Shown here: piece by piece, positions 35,871 to 43,408 of the stretch
Numbering within the stretch: position 1 is the stretch's first letter
Layout of the letters: the number at the start of each line of letters is the position of its first letter
Assembly (NCBI GenBank): GCA_964476595.1
Contig: CAYZCL010000006.1
Location: 1 to 64,000 of the forward strand
DNA length: 64,000 nucleotides
Source of the DNA: JALSRD01 sp964476595
Lineage (GTDB): Bacteria; Desulfobacterota; Desulfobacteria; Desulfobacterales; JALSRD01
Direction: 5' to 3'
The notes under the pieces: model-generated
Database searches by the model: none
What the model saw: only the letters and a program-made list of their open reading frames with translations
Told to the model about the DNA's origin: nothing
Program-made: the position numbers and the translations under genes

Positions 35871-36050
35871 TTATTCCTCTTCCTCGATGATGGCGCGTCC
35901 CCGGTACATGCCGCAGCTGGGGCAGGCGTGGTGCGGCAGCTTGCTCTCGCCGCATTCCGGGCAAGTGGTCACGTTGGGCCCGGCGGTTTTCTTATGTGTA
36001 CGCCGCATGTCGCGTTTTGACTTGGAAGTCTTGCGTTTTGGAACAGCCAT
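35871..36050 (-). CDS. rpmF: 50S ribosomal protein L32
   Basis: A 59-residue ribosomal protein with the N-terminus MAVPKRKTSKSKRDMRR. Four zinc-type cysteines occur as CPEC and CPSC. It ends in four Glu. ATG 36050 follows GGAGA. It is the first gene of the long minus-strand run, and rpmF at the head of a fatty-acid cluster is a classic arrangement. Confidence 0.96.
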   Translation of the reverse strand: MAVPKRKTSKSKRDMRRTHKKTAGPNVTTCPECGESKLPHHACPSCGMYRGRAIIEEEE

Positions 36051-36122
36051 TAGTAATCTCCTAACTACCTGTAATCAATAAAAATTTATCCGGCCAAAGT
36101 GCTTATCGAAAAGTTTCGCATT

Positions 36123-36151
36123 TAAGTAAATGAAAAGCGGTGGAATGTCAA
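36123..36151 (-). promoter_or_regulatory. Predicted sigma-70 type promoter for rpmF
   Basis: On the minus strand a perfect -35 hexamer TTGACA lies at 36151-36146. After 17 bases comes TACTTA (36128-36123), a weak -10. The AT-rich surroundings and the 70-odd-base distance to rpmF fit. The -10 is the doubtful part. Confidence 0.45.
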
Positions 36152-36353
36152 GGCTTTTTGCGTTTTTTTTGCAATCGCCTATTGAGGCCTCCAAACCGAT
36201 GTGCTATTAGGTGCTTCTTTGGTGCCGGACCACAGGTGTCGATATTTGCAACCATTTGAAATATCGTCGGATAAATGACAGATACGGCAGACCCCGACGG
36301 CTCGGCCGTACCCGTGCGGCCCGGGAAACGGCCTGCGCCGCTGATTCGGCTGC

Positions 36354-36378
36354 GATCGGGGTGCCGGGCGCCCCGATC
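36354..36378. other. Strong GC-rich hairpin upstream of gltX
   Basis: GATCGGGGTGC pairs with GCGCCCCGATC (one T-G wobble) around a 3-base loop, an 11-bp stem. A weakly T-rich stretch follows on the plus strand. It may be a terminator of an unseen RNA or part of a structured leader. Confidence 0.5.
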
Positions 36379-36618
36379 ACTTTACTTGTCCAATATAGAT
36401 AAGTAGAATAGCGCGGCCTTCTTTTGCCTGCCGATTTACTTGCAGAAAGAGGCAACGTGCACCCGAAGACAACATTTTGACTTGAATTTCAGCGGATTGA
36501 ACAACCACATTTTTCATCCGGGGAGTGCTTCGCAGCCTTCCGGACGATCTTTAATCGGCGGAACGGATTCCTGCCCACAGCTGCAGGAGGAATGTAGCCG
36601 CCCCTGCGAGGACACATC

Positions 36619-38037
36619 ATGGATCCTGTCGTCACGCGTTTTCCCCCCAGCCCCACGGGCTACCTGCACGTCGGCGGTGCCCGCACGGCCCTCTTCAATT
36701 GGCTTTACGCCCGCCACACGGGGGGGCGTTTCGTCCTGAGAATCGAAGACACGGACACCGCCCGTTCGACCCAGGCGGCCGTGGACGCCATTTTCGAAGC
36801 CCTGGAGTGGCTGGGCATCGACTGGGACGACGGCCCCTATTACCAGTCCCGGCGCCTGGACATCTACCAAGCCTACATCGACCGCCTGCTGGCGGCGGGC
36901 CGGGCCTACTACTGCACCTGCACGCCCGAGGAGCTGGCCGAGAAGAGACAGAAGGCGCTGGCCGCCGGACTGGACGTACGCTACGACGGCACCTGCCGCG
37001 AGCGGGGGCTGCCCAAAAGCGCGGACGCCGTGGTGCGCTTCAAGACCCCGTCCGACGGCACCACCACCGTCCACGATGTGGTCAAGGGCGACATTACCTT
37101 CGAAAACCGCGAAATCGGCGACTTCGTCATCCAGCGCAGCGACGGCGTGCCGACCTACAACTTCGCGGTGGTCATCGACGACATCACTATGGGCATCAAC
37201 ACCATCATCCGGGGCGACGACCACGTCAGCAACACCCCCAAGCAGATCCTCATCTACCAGGCCCTGGGCGAGAAACTGCCGCTCTACGGCCACGTGCCCA
37301 TGGTCTTGGGCCAGGACCGCACCAAGCTGAGCAAACGCCACGGCGCCATGTCGGTCACCGCGTACCGCGACATGGGCTACCTGCCCGAGGCGCTCATCAA
37401 CTACCTCGTGCGCCTGGGCTGGTCCTGCGGCGACCAGGAGTTTTTCACCCGCGAGGAGCTGATCGAGAAATTCAGCCTGGAAAACCTGGGCAAATCGGCC
37501 GGCGTCTTCGATCCTGAAAAGCTGCTGGCCCTGAATTTCGATCACATCAAGGCTGCCGACCCCGCCCGCCTGGCCGGCCTCCTGCGCCCTTTCCTGGAGC
37601 GGGAAGGATACGACGTCGACGCCGGCCCCGACCTGGAGCAGATCATCGCCACCCTCAACCAGCGCAGCAAGACTCTCAAAGACATGGCCCGCGACGCGGC
37701 ATTCTACTTTCACGAGGAGATCGAATTCGACCCCGCGGCGGCCAAAAAATTCCTGCGACCGGCGGTGCTGGAGGCGCTGCGGCTGCTGCGCGACCGACTG
37801 CGACGGCTGGAGACCTTTTCCGAAAAGGAACTGGAGGCGGTGTTTGCCTCCGTCATGGAAAAGACGGGCTTCAAGCTGGGCAAGATCGCCCAGCCCGTGC
37901 GGGTGGCGCTGACCGGCAAGACCGCCAGCCCCGGCATCTTCGAGATCATGGACGTGCTGGGACCGCAGCGCGTGCTGGCCCGGCTGGAACGCGCCATCGC
38001 CTTCATCGAGCGGCGCGCGGCGTCGGCCGACAAATAG
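36619..38037 (+). CDS. gltX: Glutamyl-tRNA synthetase
   Basis: Class I synthetase, 472 residues, of bacterial GluRS length. The HIGH-type motif is in PSPTGYLHVGGARTALFNW and the KMSKS-type motif is KLSKRHGAMSV. LRIEDTDTARST and the C-terminal anticodon-binding domain are as expected. ATG 36619; a weak GAGGA lies upstream. A tRNA-Gln gene follows 46 bases after the stop. Whether this enzyme also charges tRNA-Gln for later amidation cannot be told here. Confidence 0.97.
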   Translation: MDPVVTRFPPSPTGYLHVGGARTALFNWLYARHTGGRFVLRIEDTDTARSTQAAVDAIFEALEWLGIDWDDGPYYQSRRLDIYQAYIDRLLAAGRAYYCTCTPEELAEKRQKALAAGLDVRYDGTCRERGLPKSADAVVRFKTPSDGTTTVHDVVKGDITFENREIGDFVIQRSDGVPTYNFAVVIDDITMGINTIIRGDDHVSNTPKQILIYQALGEKLPLYGHVPMVLGQDRTKLSKRHGAMSVTAYRDMGYLPEALINYLVRLGWSCGDQEFFTREELIEKFSLENLGKSAGVFDPEKLLALNFDHIKAADPARLAGLLRPFLEREGYDVDAGPDLEQIIATLNQRSKTLKDMARDAAFYFHEEIEFDPAAAKKFLRPAVLEALRLLRDRLRRLETFSEKELEAVFASVMEKTGFKLGKIAQPVRVALTGKTASPGIFEIMDVLGPQRVLARLERAIAFIERRAASADK

Positions 38038-38083
38038 GGCTTGACCTCGAAGGAGAAATCGTGTAAGGAGCGCTTTTACATAC

Positions 38084-38157
38084 TGAGGGATCGTCTAGCG
38101 GCAGGACGACGGGTTCTGGCCCCGTTAACCCAGGTTCGAATCCTGGTCCCTCAGCCA
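38084..38157 (+). tRNA. tRNA-Gln (anticodon CUG)
   Basis: Complete cloverleaf. The acceptor stem is TGAGGGA/TCCCTCA with encoded GCCA. The anticodon stem is ACGGG/CCCGT with loop TTCTGGC, giving anticodon CTG. The T arm is CCAGG-TTCGAAT-CCTGG. A strong terminator follows at once. Confidence 0.96.
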
Positions 38158-38167
38158 CTGCAAAATC

Positions 38168-38201
38168 AGGGACGGCGATACCCTTCGCCGTCCCTTTTTT
38201 T
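38168..38201 (+). terminator. Rho-independent terminator after tRNA-Gln
   Basis: AGGGACGGCG pairs with CGCCGTCCCT, a perfect 10-bp stem with an 8-base loop, followed by a run of T. It ends the gltX/tRNA-Gln unit. Confidence 0.92.
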
Positions 38202-38375
38202 GTCAGCCCCTGTGGGAGCCCCCGCCCGTGATACCGGCGCCGAAAAACCAGCGGCCGCCGGATTGCCTGTAACCTTTCCATGCCCCATGCGTTTCAGCGT
38301 CAGGATGCATCCGGATGATCCGGCACGGCGTGTTCGGCAACCTTCAACCGATTCGACATGGAGAGGAGAAACGAA

Positions 38376-38927
38376 ATGTTTACCAGAATCTGCAAGATCG
38401 GACTCGTAGTCACGGCAATCGCGGTATTGAGCGTTCCGGCCTGGAGCGCGGTGACCGATGGCACCGTGACCGCCCGGGCGGTCACGCAAGCAGTCTCCCC
38501 CGTGAATATGCCGGCAGCGGAAACCGCCGCCCCTGTCTCCCGAAACGCCATGGTGCCGATGCTTCTCGCCCGCGGCGGCGGGGCCGGTGGCGGGGCCGGC
38601 GCGGGCGGTTGTGACGGCGCCGGTATAGGGGCCGGTGTCGGTGCCGGCGGCAGCGCCGGAGCGGGCGGCGCGGGGTCGGGGGCCGGAACGGGCGGCGTCG
38701 GTGCCGCTGGAAGCCCCGGGGACGCCGGGGCCGTGGGCGGCATGGGCCCCGCGGCGGGCCCCGGTCCCGCCGCGGCAATGGGCTCCGGTGAATGTGACGG
38801 AACCGGTATCGGCGCCGGAACCGGCATGGGCTCGGCCAATGCCTTCGGCTATGGTCCCGGCGACGGCACCGGCTTTGATGGCGACGGCCCTCAGGACGGC
38901 ACGGGATTCGGAGCCACCGATCGCTGA
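38376..38927 (+). CDS. Secreted glycine-rich protein with CDGxGIGAG and DGTGF repeats
   Basis: A 183-residue protein with an N-terminal signal peptide (about 1-24, MFTRICKIGLVVTAIAVLSV, ending near AWSA). After a spacer, residues about 70 onward are dominated by Gly, with Ala, Ser, Pro and Asp. Two matching blocks, CDGAGIGAG and CDGTGIGAG, each carry one Cys, and DGTGF occurs twice near the end. ATG 38376 follows GGAGAGGAG, so expression is credible. I do not recognise a family. It could be structural, metal-binding through the Asp-Gly repeats, or a disulfide-linked surface protein. Confidence 0.75.
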   Translation: MFTRICKIGLVVTAIAVLSVPAWSAVTDGTVTARAVTQAVSPVNMPAAETAAPVSRNAMVPMLLARGGGAGGGAGAGGCDGAGIGAGVGAGGSAGAGGAGSGAGTGGVGAAGSPGDAGAVGGMGPAAGPGPAAAMGSGECDGTGIGAGTGMGSANAFGYGPGDGTGFDGDGPQDGTGFGATDR

Positions 38928-38953
38928 TCACCCGTGACGCCGAAATCTGGAGG

Positions 38954-38976
38954 AAGGGGCCCTGCCCGGGCCCCTT
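38954..38976 (+). terminator. Hairpin after the glycine-rich gene
   Basis: AAGGGGCC pairs with GGCCCCTT around a 7-base loop, 26 bases past the stop. The T tract is weak (GATTCCCTT). Confidence 0.5.
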
Positions 38977-39280
38977 GATTCCCTTCCACCGCAAGCCCCT
39001 TCCCGGTGCCTCCCCTCCGCGGTTATCTTCGTCGCATCAGCCCCCTGCAAAGCCCTCGTCGAATTCGATGAATTTCTCATGGCTGGCGCCGCGTCGGGCA
39101 GGCGACATTGAGACATAAAACTCTTAATATGTGATAACTATTCCACAAAACCATGAAATCATTTTCTCAAAAAAGAGCCGACACTTTATGGTATACACCC
39201 TCAACTATCTCATATTTCTGGAATATTTTTACAATCACGCCCGGTACTATTCTTGCTTGTACAGGTTGTTGCAATCAAAA
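38977..39280. other. AT-rich gap before the riboswitch, nothing found
   Basis: About 300 bases turning sharply AT-rich after 39110. A promoter for the downstream PEP-CTERM transcript should be here, but I could not fix one. A 67-codon frame at 39131-39334 overlaps the riboswitch and looks like chance. Confidence 0.5.
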
Positions 39281-39379
39281 CAAGACAAAACCAAACCTGC
39301 CGTGAGACAGGGACGGAAAGCCACGGGCCTCTGAGGGGTACCAAACAGTGTCCCCCTGGGAGAAAGTCGGGTTGCCTTG
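39281..39379 (+). ncRNA. GEMM-family cyclic dinucleotide riboswitch aptamer
   Basis: The conserved GEMM core is plain: GGGACGGAAAGCCACGGGCC. A GNRA (GTGA) loop caps CCTG/CAGG before it. A receptor-like helix CTC/GAG plus GGGG/CCCC follows, and then GTCGGGTTGCC. The closing stem pairs CAAG at 39281 with CTTG ending at 39379, and AACC with GGTT. The family senses c-di-GMP or cGAMP. By hand alignment the base at the ligand-selecting position (G20 in the Vibrio Vc2 RNA) is A here, which in the family points to cGAMP. The controlled gene is the PEP-CTERM gene 84 bases on. Confidence 0.85.
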
Positions 39380-39410
39380 ATAAAGGGGGTGATTCGGCTT
39401 TTTTGTTTTT
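39363..39410 (+). terminator. Riboswitch expression platform terminator
   Basis: AAAGTCG (39363-39369) pairs with CGGCTTT (39395-39401) with one wobble, followed by a long T-rich tract. The 5' arm overlaps the aptamer's 3' side. CCCCC at 39352-39356 in the aptamer can also pair with GGGGG at 39385-39389. This suggests ligand-dependent transcription termination. Confidence 0.6.
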
Positions 39411-39462
39411 CATGGGCAGCAAAATTCAAACGGTAATCCTAACTTCGAAGGAGTCAAAAGCG

Positions 39463-40095
39463 ATGAAAGCGACATGCTCTATTTTCTTATCGGCCTTCAT
39501 TATCCTGTTTTCGGCAAACGCAAACGCAGCGCTGATCAAATGTGTCTTTGAAGGAGATATTTCATTTGCATTTGACAATACGGGTACGATCGATTTCAAC
39601 ACAGTTGATTCCTATTCGGGTGTACTGGTCTACGATACGTCCACAACCGACACACGTCCCGAATCGGATGTGGGGAAATATATCGGTGCCATCAAGGAGT
39701 TTACGGTATCACTCGGAGGGCACCTGTTTACTCTCGACTCTCCCGGAACCAGCAGCATATCGGTATCTGACGGGGACTGGGATCATTTGGTTTTCAATGC
39801 CGATCTGAACGGTCCGGGCGCCATTGGCAAGATCGACGCTGAAATCGACCTCACCGATCAAGACGGGCAGGCCTTAACGGGCGACGCGTTGCCCGAGGCG
39901 ATCAATCTGTCAGACTTCAATTCACCACGACGGCTTATCATGGGATGGAGCGAAGATGCTTTTTATCTAAACGGATCCAATCTGACCGGGTTCCAGGCCC
40001 CTCCTCCTGTCTCTGCTCCGGAACCGGCTACCATGCTGCTTTTAGGCGTCGGGATTTTGGGGCTCGCGGGATTCAGGAGGAAAGTAACAAAATAA
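39463..40095 (+). CDS. PEP-CTERM sorting domain protein (riboswitch-controlled)
   Basis: Secreted protein of 210 residues. The signal peptide MKATCSIFLSAFIILF ends near NANA. The ectodomain is acidic and beta-rich, with VDSYSGVLVYDTSTTDTRP and SVSDGDWDHLVFNADLNG. The C-terminus SAPEPATMLLLGVGILGLAG followed by FRRKVTK is a PEP-CTERM exosortase signal. ATG 39463 has a GAAGGAG site 9 bases upstream. It is AT-richer than the window average. Control by the GEMM riboswitch links it to biofilm or surface signalling. Its exact role is unknown. Confidence 0.9.
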   Translation: MKATCSIFLSAFIILFSANANAALIKCVFEGDISFAFDNTGTIDFNTVDSYSGVLVYDTSTTDTRPESDVGKYIGAIKEFTVSLGGHLFTLDSPGTSSISVSDGDWDHLVFNADLNGPGAIGKIDAEIDLTDQDGQALTGDALPEAINLSDFNSPRRLIMGWSEDAFYLNGSNLTGFQAPPPVSAPEPATMLLLGVGILGLAGFRRKVTK

Positions 40096-40321
40096 ACAAG
40101 CGGCACGGTGGAACGCCACCCGCGGACAGGGTTTCCACGGCAGTCGCAAGGCGAGTTACACTCTGGGGATGGTGAAAAGAGTAGCGGCGATCCCCAGGGC
40201 TCCCGTGCAAAAGACTCTGGACCAGGGCCCATCTAAGTGCTCCGTGGCTTTTTCCTGCGCTTCCGTTGCCCACGGCAACAGCCTGGCGCGGTGTGTGGGG
40301 GTCTATGGGGCATCACCGCCG

Positions 40322-43300
40322 TCAGAGAGCTTTAAGGTCCTCCAGGATCAGGTAGATGGAGGGCACCAGGCACAGGGTGATGAAGGTGGCGAAGAGCACG
40401 CCGAAGCCCAGCGAGATGGCCATGGGGATCAGGAAGCGGGCCTGGCGCGAGGTCTCGAATATCATGGGGGCCAGGCCGCCGAAGGTGGTCACGGTGGTCA
40501 GGATGATGGGGCGGAAGCGCAGCTGGGCGGCCTGCAGCACGGCGGCGTAAGGCCGGCGGCCGTCGCGGCGCAGGCGGTTGGTCATGTCGATGAGCACCAG
40601 CGAGTCGTTGATCACCACGCCGGTCAGGGCCAGCACGCCGAACATGCTGATGACGCTCAGGCTGTAGCCCATGATCAGGTGGCCGATGACGGCCCCCACG
40701 ATGCCGAACGGGATCGAGGCCATGATGATCACCGGCTGGATGTAGCTGTTGAGCGGCACGGCCAGCATGGCGAAGATCACCAGCAGCACGATCCCCATGC
40801 CCTGAAAGAGGCTCTGCATGCTTTTGCGCCGGTCGGCCTGGCGGCCCTCGAAGCTGTACCCCAGTCCCGGGAATTCGGCCTGCAGGGCCGGCAGGGTCTC
40901 GGCCTTGACGGCCCGCAGCACCTGGTCGGCCCGGCTGCGCGGGCGCACGTCGGCGGTCACCGTCACGATGCGGCGGCCGTTGCGCCGGTTGATGTCGGTG
41001 TAGGCCCGCCCCTTTTTCACGGTCACCGCGCTGCGCAGCGGGATCTCGCCCCCGGCGGGGGTGCGCAGGATCATCTCCTCGAGGTTGTACTCCGAGACGC
41101 GCTCGGCGCGGGGCAGCCGCACCATGACCTTGACCTCGTTTCTGCCGCGCTGCTGGCGCAGGGCCTCGGCGCCGTAAAAGGCGTTGCGCACCTGACGTGC
41201 GATGTCGGTGGCCGTCAGTCCCAGGCTGCGCGCCGCCGGAAGCACCTTGAAGTCGATCTGCCGCTTGCCCGGCGCAAATCCGTCGTCCACGTCCACCACG
41301 CTCGGATAGTAGGACAGGGCCCGGGCCAGTGCGGCGCCGGCGCGCTCCAGGACCCGCATGTCGTGATGGCTGAGTTCCACCGCGATGGCCGCCCCGCGGC
41401 CCGGACCGCCGGCGTCGGACTCGAAGCGCAGCGACTCCAGGCCGGGGATGCGCCCCACCCGCCGCCGCCATCGCGCGGTGAAGGCCGACGTGGAGACGGG
41501 GCGCACCTCCGGCGGTGTCAGGTAGACACGCACCTGCGCCACGTTGTCCTGGATGCTGGCGTAGATACCTTCCACCAGCGCCCGTCCGCCGTTTTCCCGC
41601 GCGATGTCCTGGGCGGCCCGCACCAGCCGCCGCTGCACGGCGCGCGTGCGCTCGAAAGCGCTGCCGAACGGCAACGTGGCCGTGACCTTGGCGTAGTCGG
41701 ACTCCACCTTGGGAAACAGCTCGAAACCCAGCCGCCCGCTGCGGATGTAGCCGACGGTCACCATCAGCACGGCCAGGGCGATGCCCAGGGAGACATAGCG
41801 CCAGCGCAGCACCAGTCCCAGGAAGGGCCGGTACAGGCGGTCCACCATCCGCAGGAAAAAGCGGCTGAAGCGCTGCTGCAGGTCCTGCAGCAGCCCGAAC
41901 ACGCCCCACGGCCGGCCGTCCTTCTGGTGGGCCAGGTGGGCCGGCAGGATCAGCAGGCTCTCCACCAGGGAGATGGCGAAGACGCTGAGCACCACCACCG
42001 GGATCTGCCGGAAGATCTTGCCCATGAAACCGGGCACGAAGAACATGGGCACAAAGGCCACCATGTTGGTCAGCACGCTGAAGACGACCGGAACGGCGAT
42101 CTCGCGGGCGCCGGTGACGGCCGCCTCGAACCAGGGCATGCCGCGCTGGCGGTAATAGTAAACGTTTTCACCCACCACGATGGCGTCGTCCACCACGATG
42201 CCCAGGGTGACGATGAAAGCGAACATGGACACCATGTTGATGCTGACGCCCACGGCCGGCAGAAAAAGCAGCGATCCCAGGAAGGAGATGGGAATGCCCA
42301 GGCTGACCCAGAAGGCCAGCCGCGTCTCCAGGAAGAGCGCCAGCAGCACGAACACCAGCAGCAGGCCCAGGTAGCCGTTGCGCAGCAGCAGGCCCAGGCG
42401 CTGGCGGTAGATCTCGGAGCGGTCGTTGCGCAGGTCGATGAAGATTCCCGGCGGCAGGCCCGGACGCAGGTCGGCCAGCACCCGCCGCACGGCGTCGGAC
42501 ACCGTGATGGGGGTCTGGTCGCCCACGCGATAGACCTCGATGAGCACGGCCGGCTTGCCGTTGTAGGTGGCTTCGCGGTCGGTCTCCTCGAAAGTCTCGC
42601 GTACCGTGGCCAGCTCTTCCAGCAGCACCTGGGTGCCGTCGGGGGCCGTGATGATGGGGATCAGGCCGAACTCGCGGCCCGCCTCGCGGCGCTCCTTCAT
42701 GCGCACCAGGATATCGCCGCCGGGCGTCTTGATGGCCCCTCCGGGCAGTTCCACCGCCGCCCGGCGGATTCGGCGGGCCACGTCGTCCAGGGTCAGGCCG
42801 TACTGCCGCAGGGCTTCCTGGGGGATCTCGACGCTGATCTCGTAGCGGCGCACCCCGGTGAGGTCGGCCTGGGTGATACGCGGACTCTGCAGCAGGCGGT
42901 CGCGCACGACCTCGGCCACCTCGCGCAGCACGCGCTCGCTCTGGTCGCCGTAGACGGCCAGCGAAACCACGTAGCGCTTGCGCGCCACGATGGTCACCCG
43001 CGGATCCTCGGCCTCCTCGGGAAACGAGGTGATGCGGTCCACCTCGGACTTGATCTCCTGGGCCAGCCGCTGGATGTCCCCGCCCTCGATCATCTCGACG
43101 GTCACCGTGCCCGACCCTTCGCGCGCCTGCGAGGTCACCCGCTCGATGCCTTCCAGTCCCTGCACCGCCTCCTCGACGGCCAGCAGGATGCCCTGCTCGA
43201 CTTCCTGCGGGCTGGCGCCGGGATACGGGACGGTGATGGTCACCATGTCCAGTTCGAAGTCCGGGAACACCTCCTGGCGGATGCGCGTACTGCAGAAAAG

Positions 43301-43408
43301 CCCGCCCACCAGCAGCACCAGCATGAGCAGGTTGGCGGTCACCGAGTGGCCGGCCATCCAGCCGATGGGACCCCGGGAGACCCTTTGCCCGTCGGGTCGC
43401 TCAGCCAC
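40322..43408 (-). CDS. RND-family efflux pump inner-membrane transporter
   Basis: Proton-driven tripartite pump component of the AcrB/MexF (HAE-1) type, 1028 residues, about twelve transmembrane helices in two repeats with two large periplasmic loops. The proton-relay Asp pair is in TLGIVVDDAIVVGENVYYY. PFGIVGAVIGHLIMGYSLS and GVVINDSLVLIDMTNRLR are in the second half. The start is GTG 43408, overlapping the adaptor stop by 8 bases. It is third in the order outer-membrane factor, adaptor, pump. Substrate unknown. A 1120-codon frame on the other strand here is a shadow. Confidence 0.95.
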   Translation of the reverse strand: MAERPDGQRVSRGPIGWMAGHSVTANLLMLVLLVGGLFCSTRIRQEVFPDFELDMVTITVPYPGASPQEVEQGILLAVEEAVQGLEGIERVTSQAREGSGTVTVEMIEGGDIQRLAQEIKSEVDRITSFPEEAEDPRVTIVARKRYVVSLAVYGDQSERVLREVAEVVRDRLLQSPRITQADLTGVRRYEISVEIPQEALRQYGLTLDDVARRIRRAAVELPGGAIKTPGGDILVRMKERREAGREFGLIPIITAPDGTQVLLEELATVRETFEETDREATYNGKPAVLIEVYRVGDQTPITVSDAVRRVLADLRPGLPPGIFIDLRNDRSEIYRQRLGLLLRNGYLGLLLVFVLLALFLETRLAFWVSLGIPISFLGSLLFLPAVGVSINMVSMFAFIVTLGIVVDDAIVVGENVYYYRQRGMPWFEAAVTGAREIAVPVVFSVLTNMVAFVPMFFVPGFMGKIFRQIPVVVLSVFAISLVESLLILPAHLAHQKDGRPWGVFGLLQDLQQRFSRFFLRMVDRLYRPFLGLVLRWRYVSLGIALAVLMVTVGYIRSGRLGFELFPKVESDYAKVTATLPFGSAFERTRAVQRRLVRAAQDIARENGGRALVEGIYASIQDNVAQVRVYLTPPEVRPVSTSAFTARWRRRVGRIPGLESLRFESDAGGPGRGAAIAVELSHHDMRVLERAGAALARALSYYPSVVDVDDGFAPGKRQIDFKVLPAARSLGLTATDIARQVRNAFYGAEALRQQRGRNEVKVMVRLPRAERVSEYNLEEMILRTPAGGEIPLRSAVTVKKGRAYTDINRRNGRRIVTVTADVRPRSRADQVLRAVKAETLPALQAEFPGLGYSFEGRQADRRKSMQSLFQGMGIVLLVIFAMLAVPLNSYIQPVIIMASIPFGIVGAVIGHLIMGYSLSVISMFGVLALTGVVINDSLVLIDMTNRLRRDGRRPYAAVLQAAQLRFRPIILTTVTTFGGLAPMIFETSRQARFLIPMAISLGFGVLFATFITLCLVPSIYLILEDLKAL

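Larger units (their letters stand above)
36051..36618. other. Intergenic region between divergent rpmF and gltX, no gene seen
   Basis: 568 bases with no supportable protein gene. It contains the rpmF promoter, an AT-rich part with a GATATTT/AAATATC inverted pair around 36241, and a GC-rich structured block at about 36290-36378. The gltX ribosome site is not strong. The GC-rich block could be a small RNA. Confidence 0.6.

Noticed and set aside
39131..39334. 67-codon frame before the second PEP-CTERM gene
   Set aside because: It overlaps the riboswitch aptamer and has no ribosome site.
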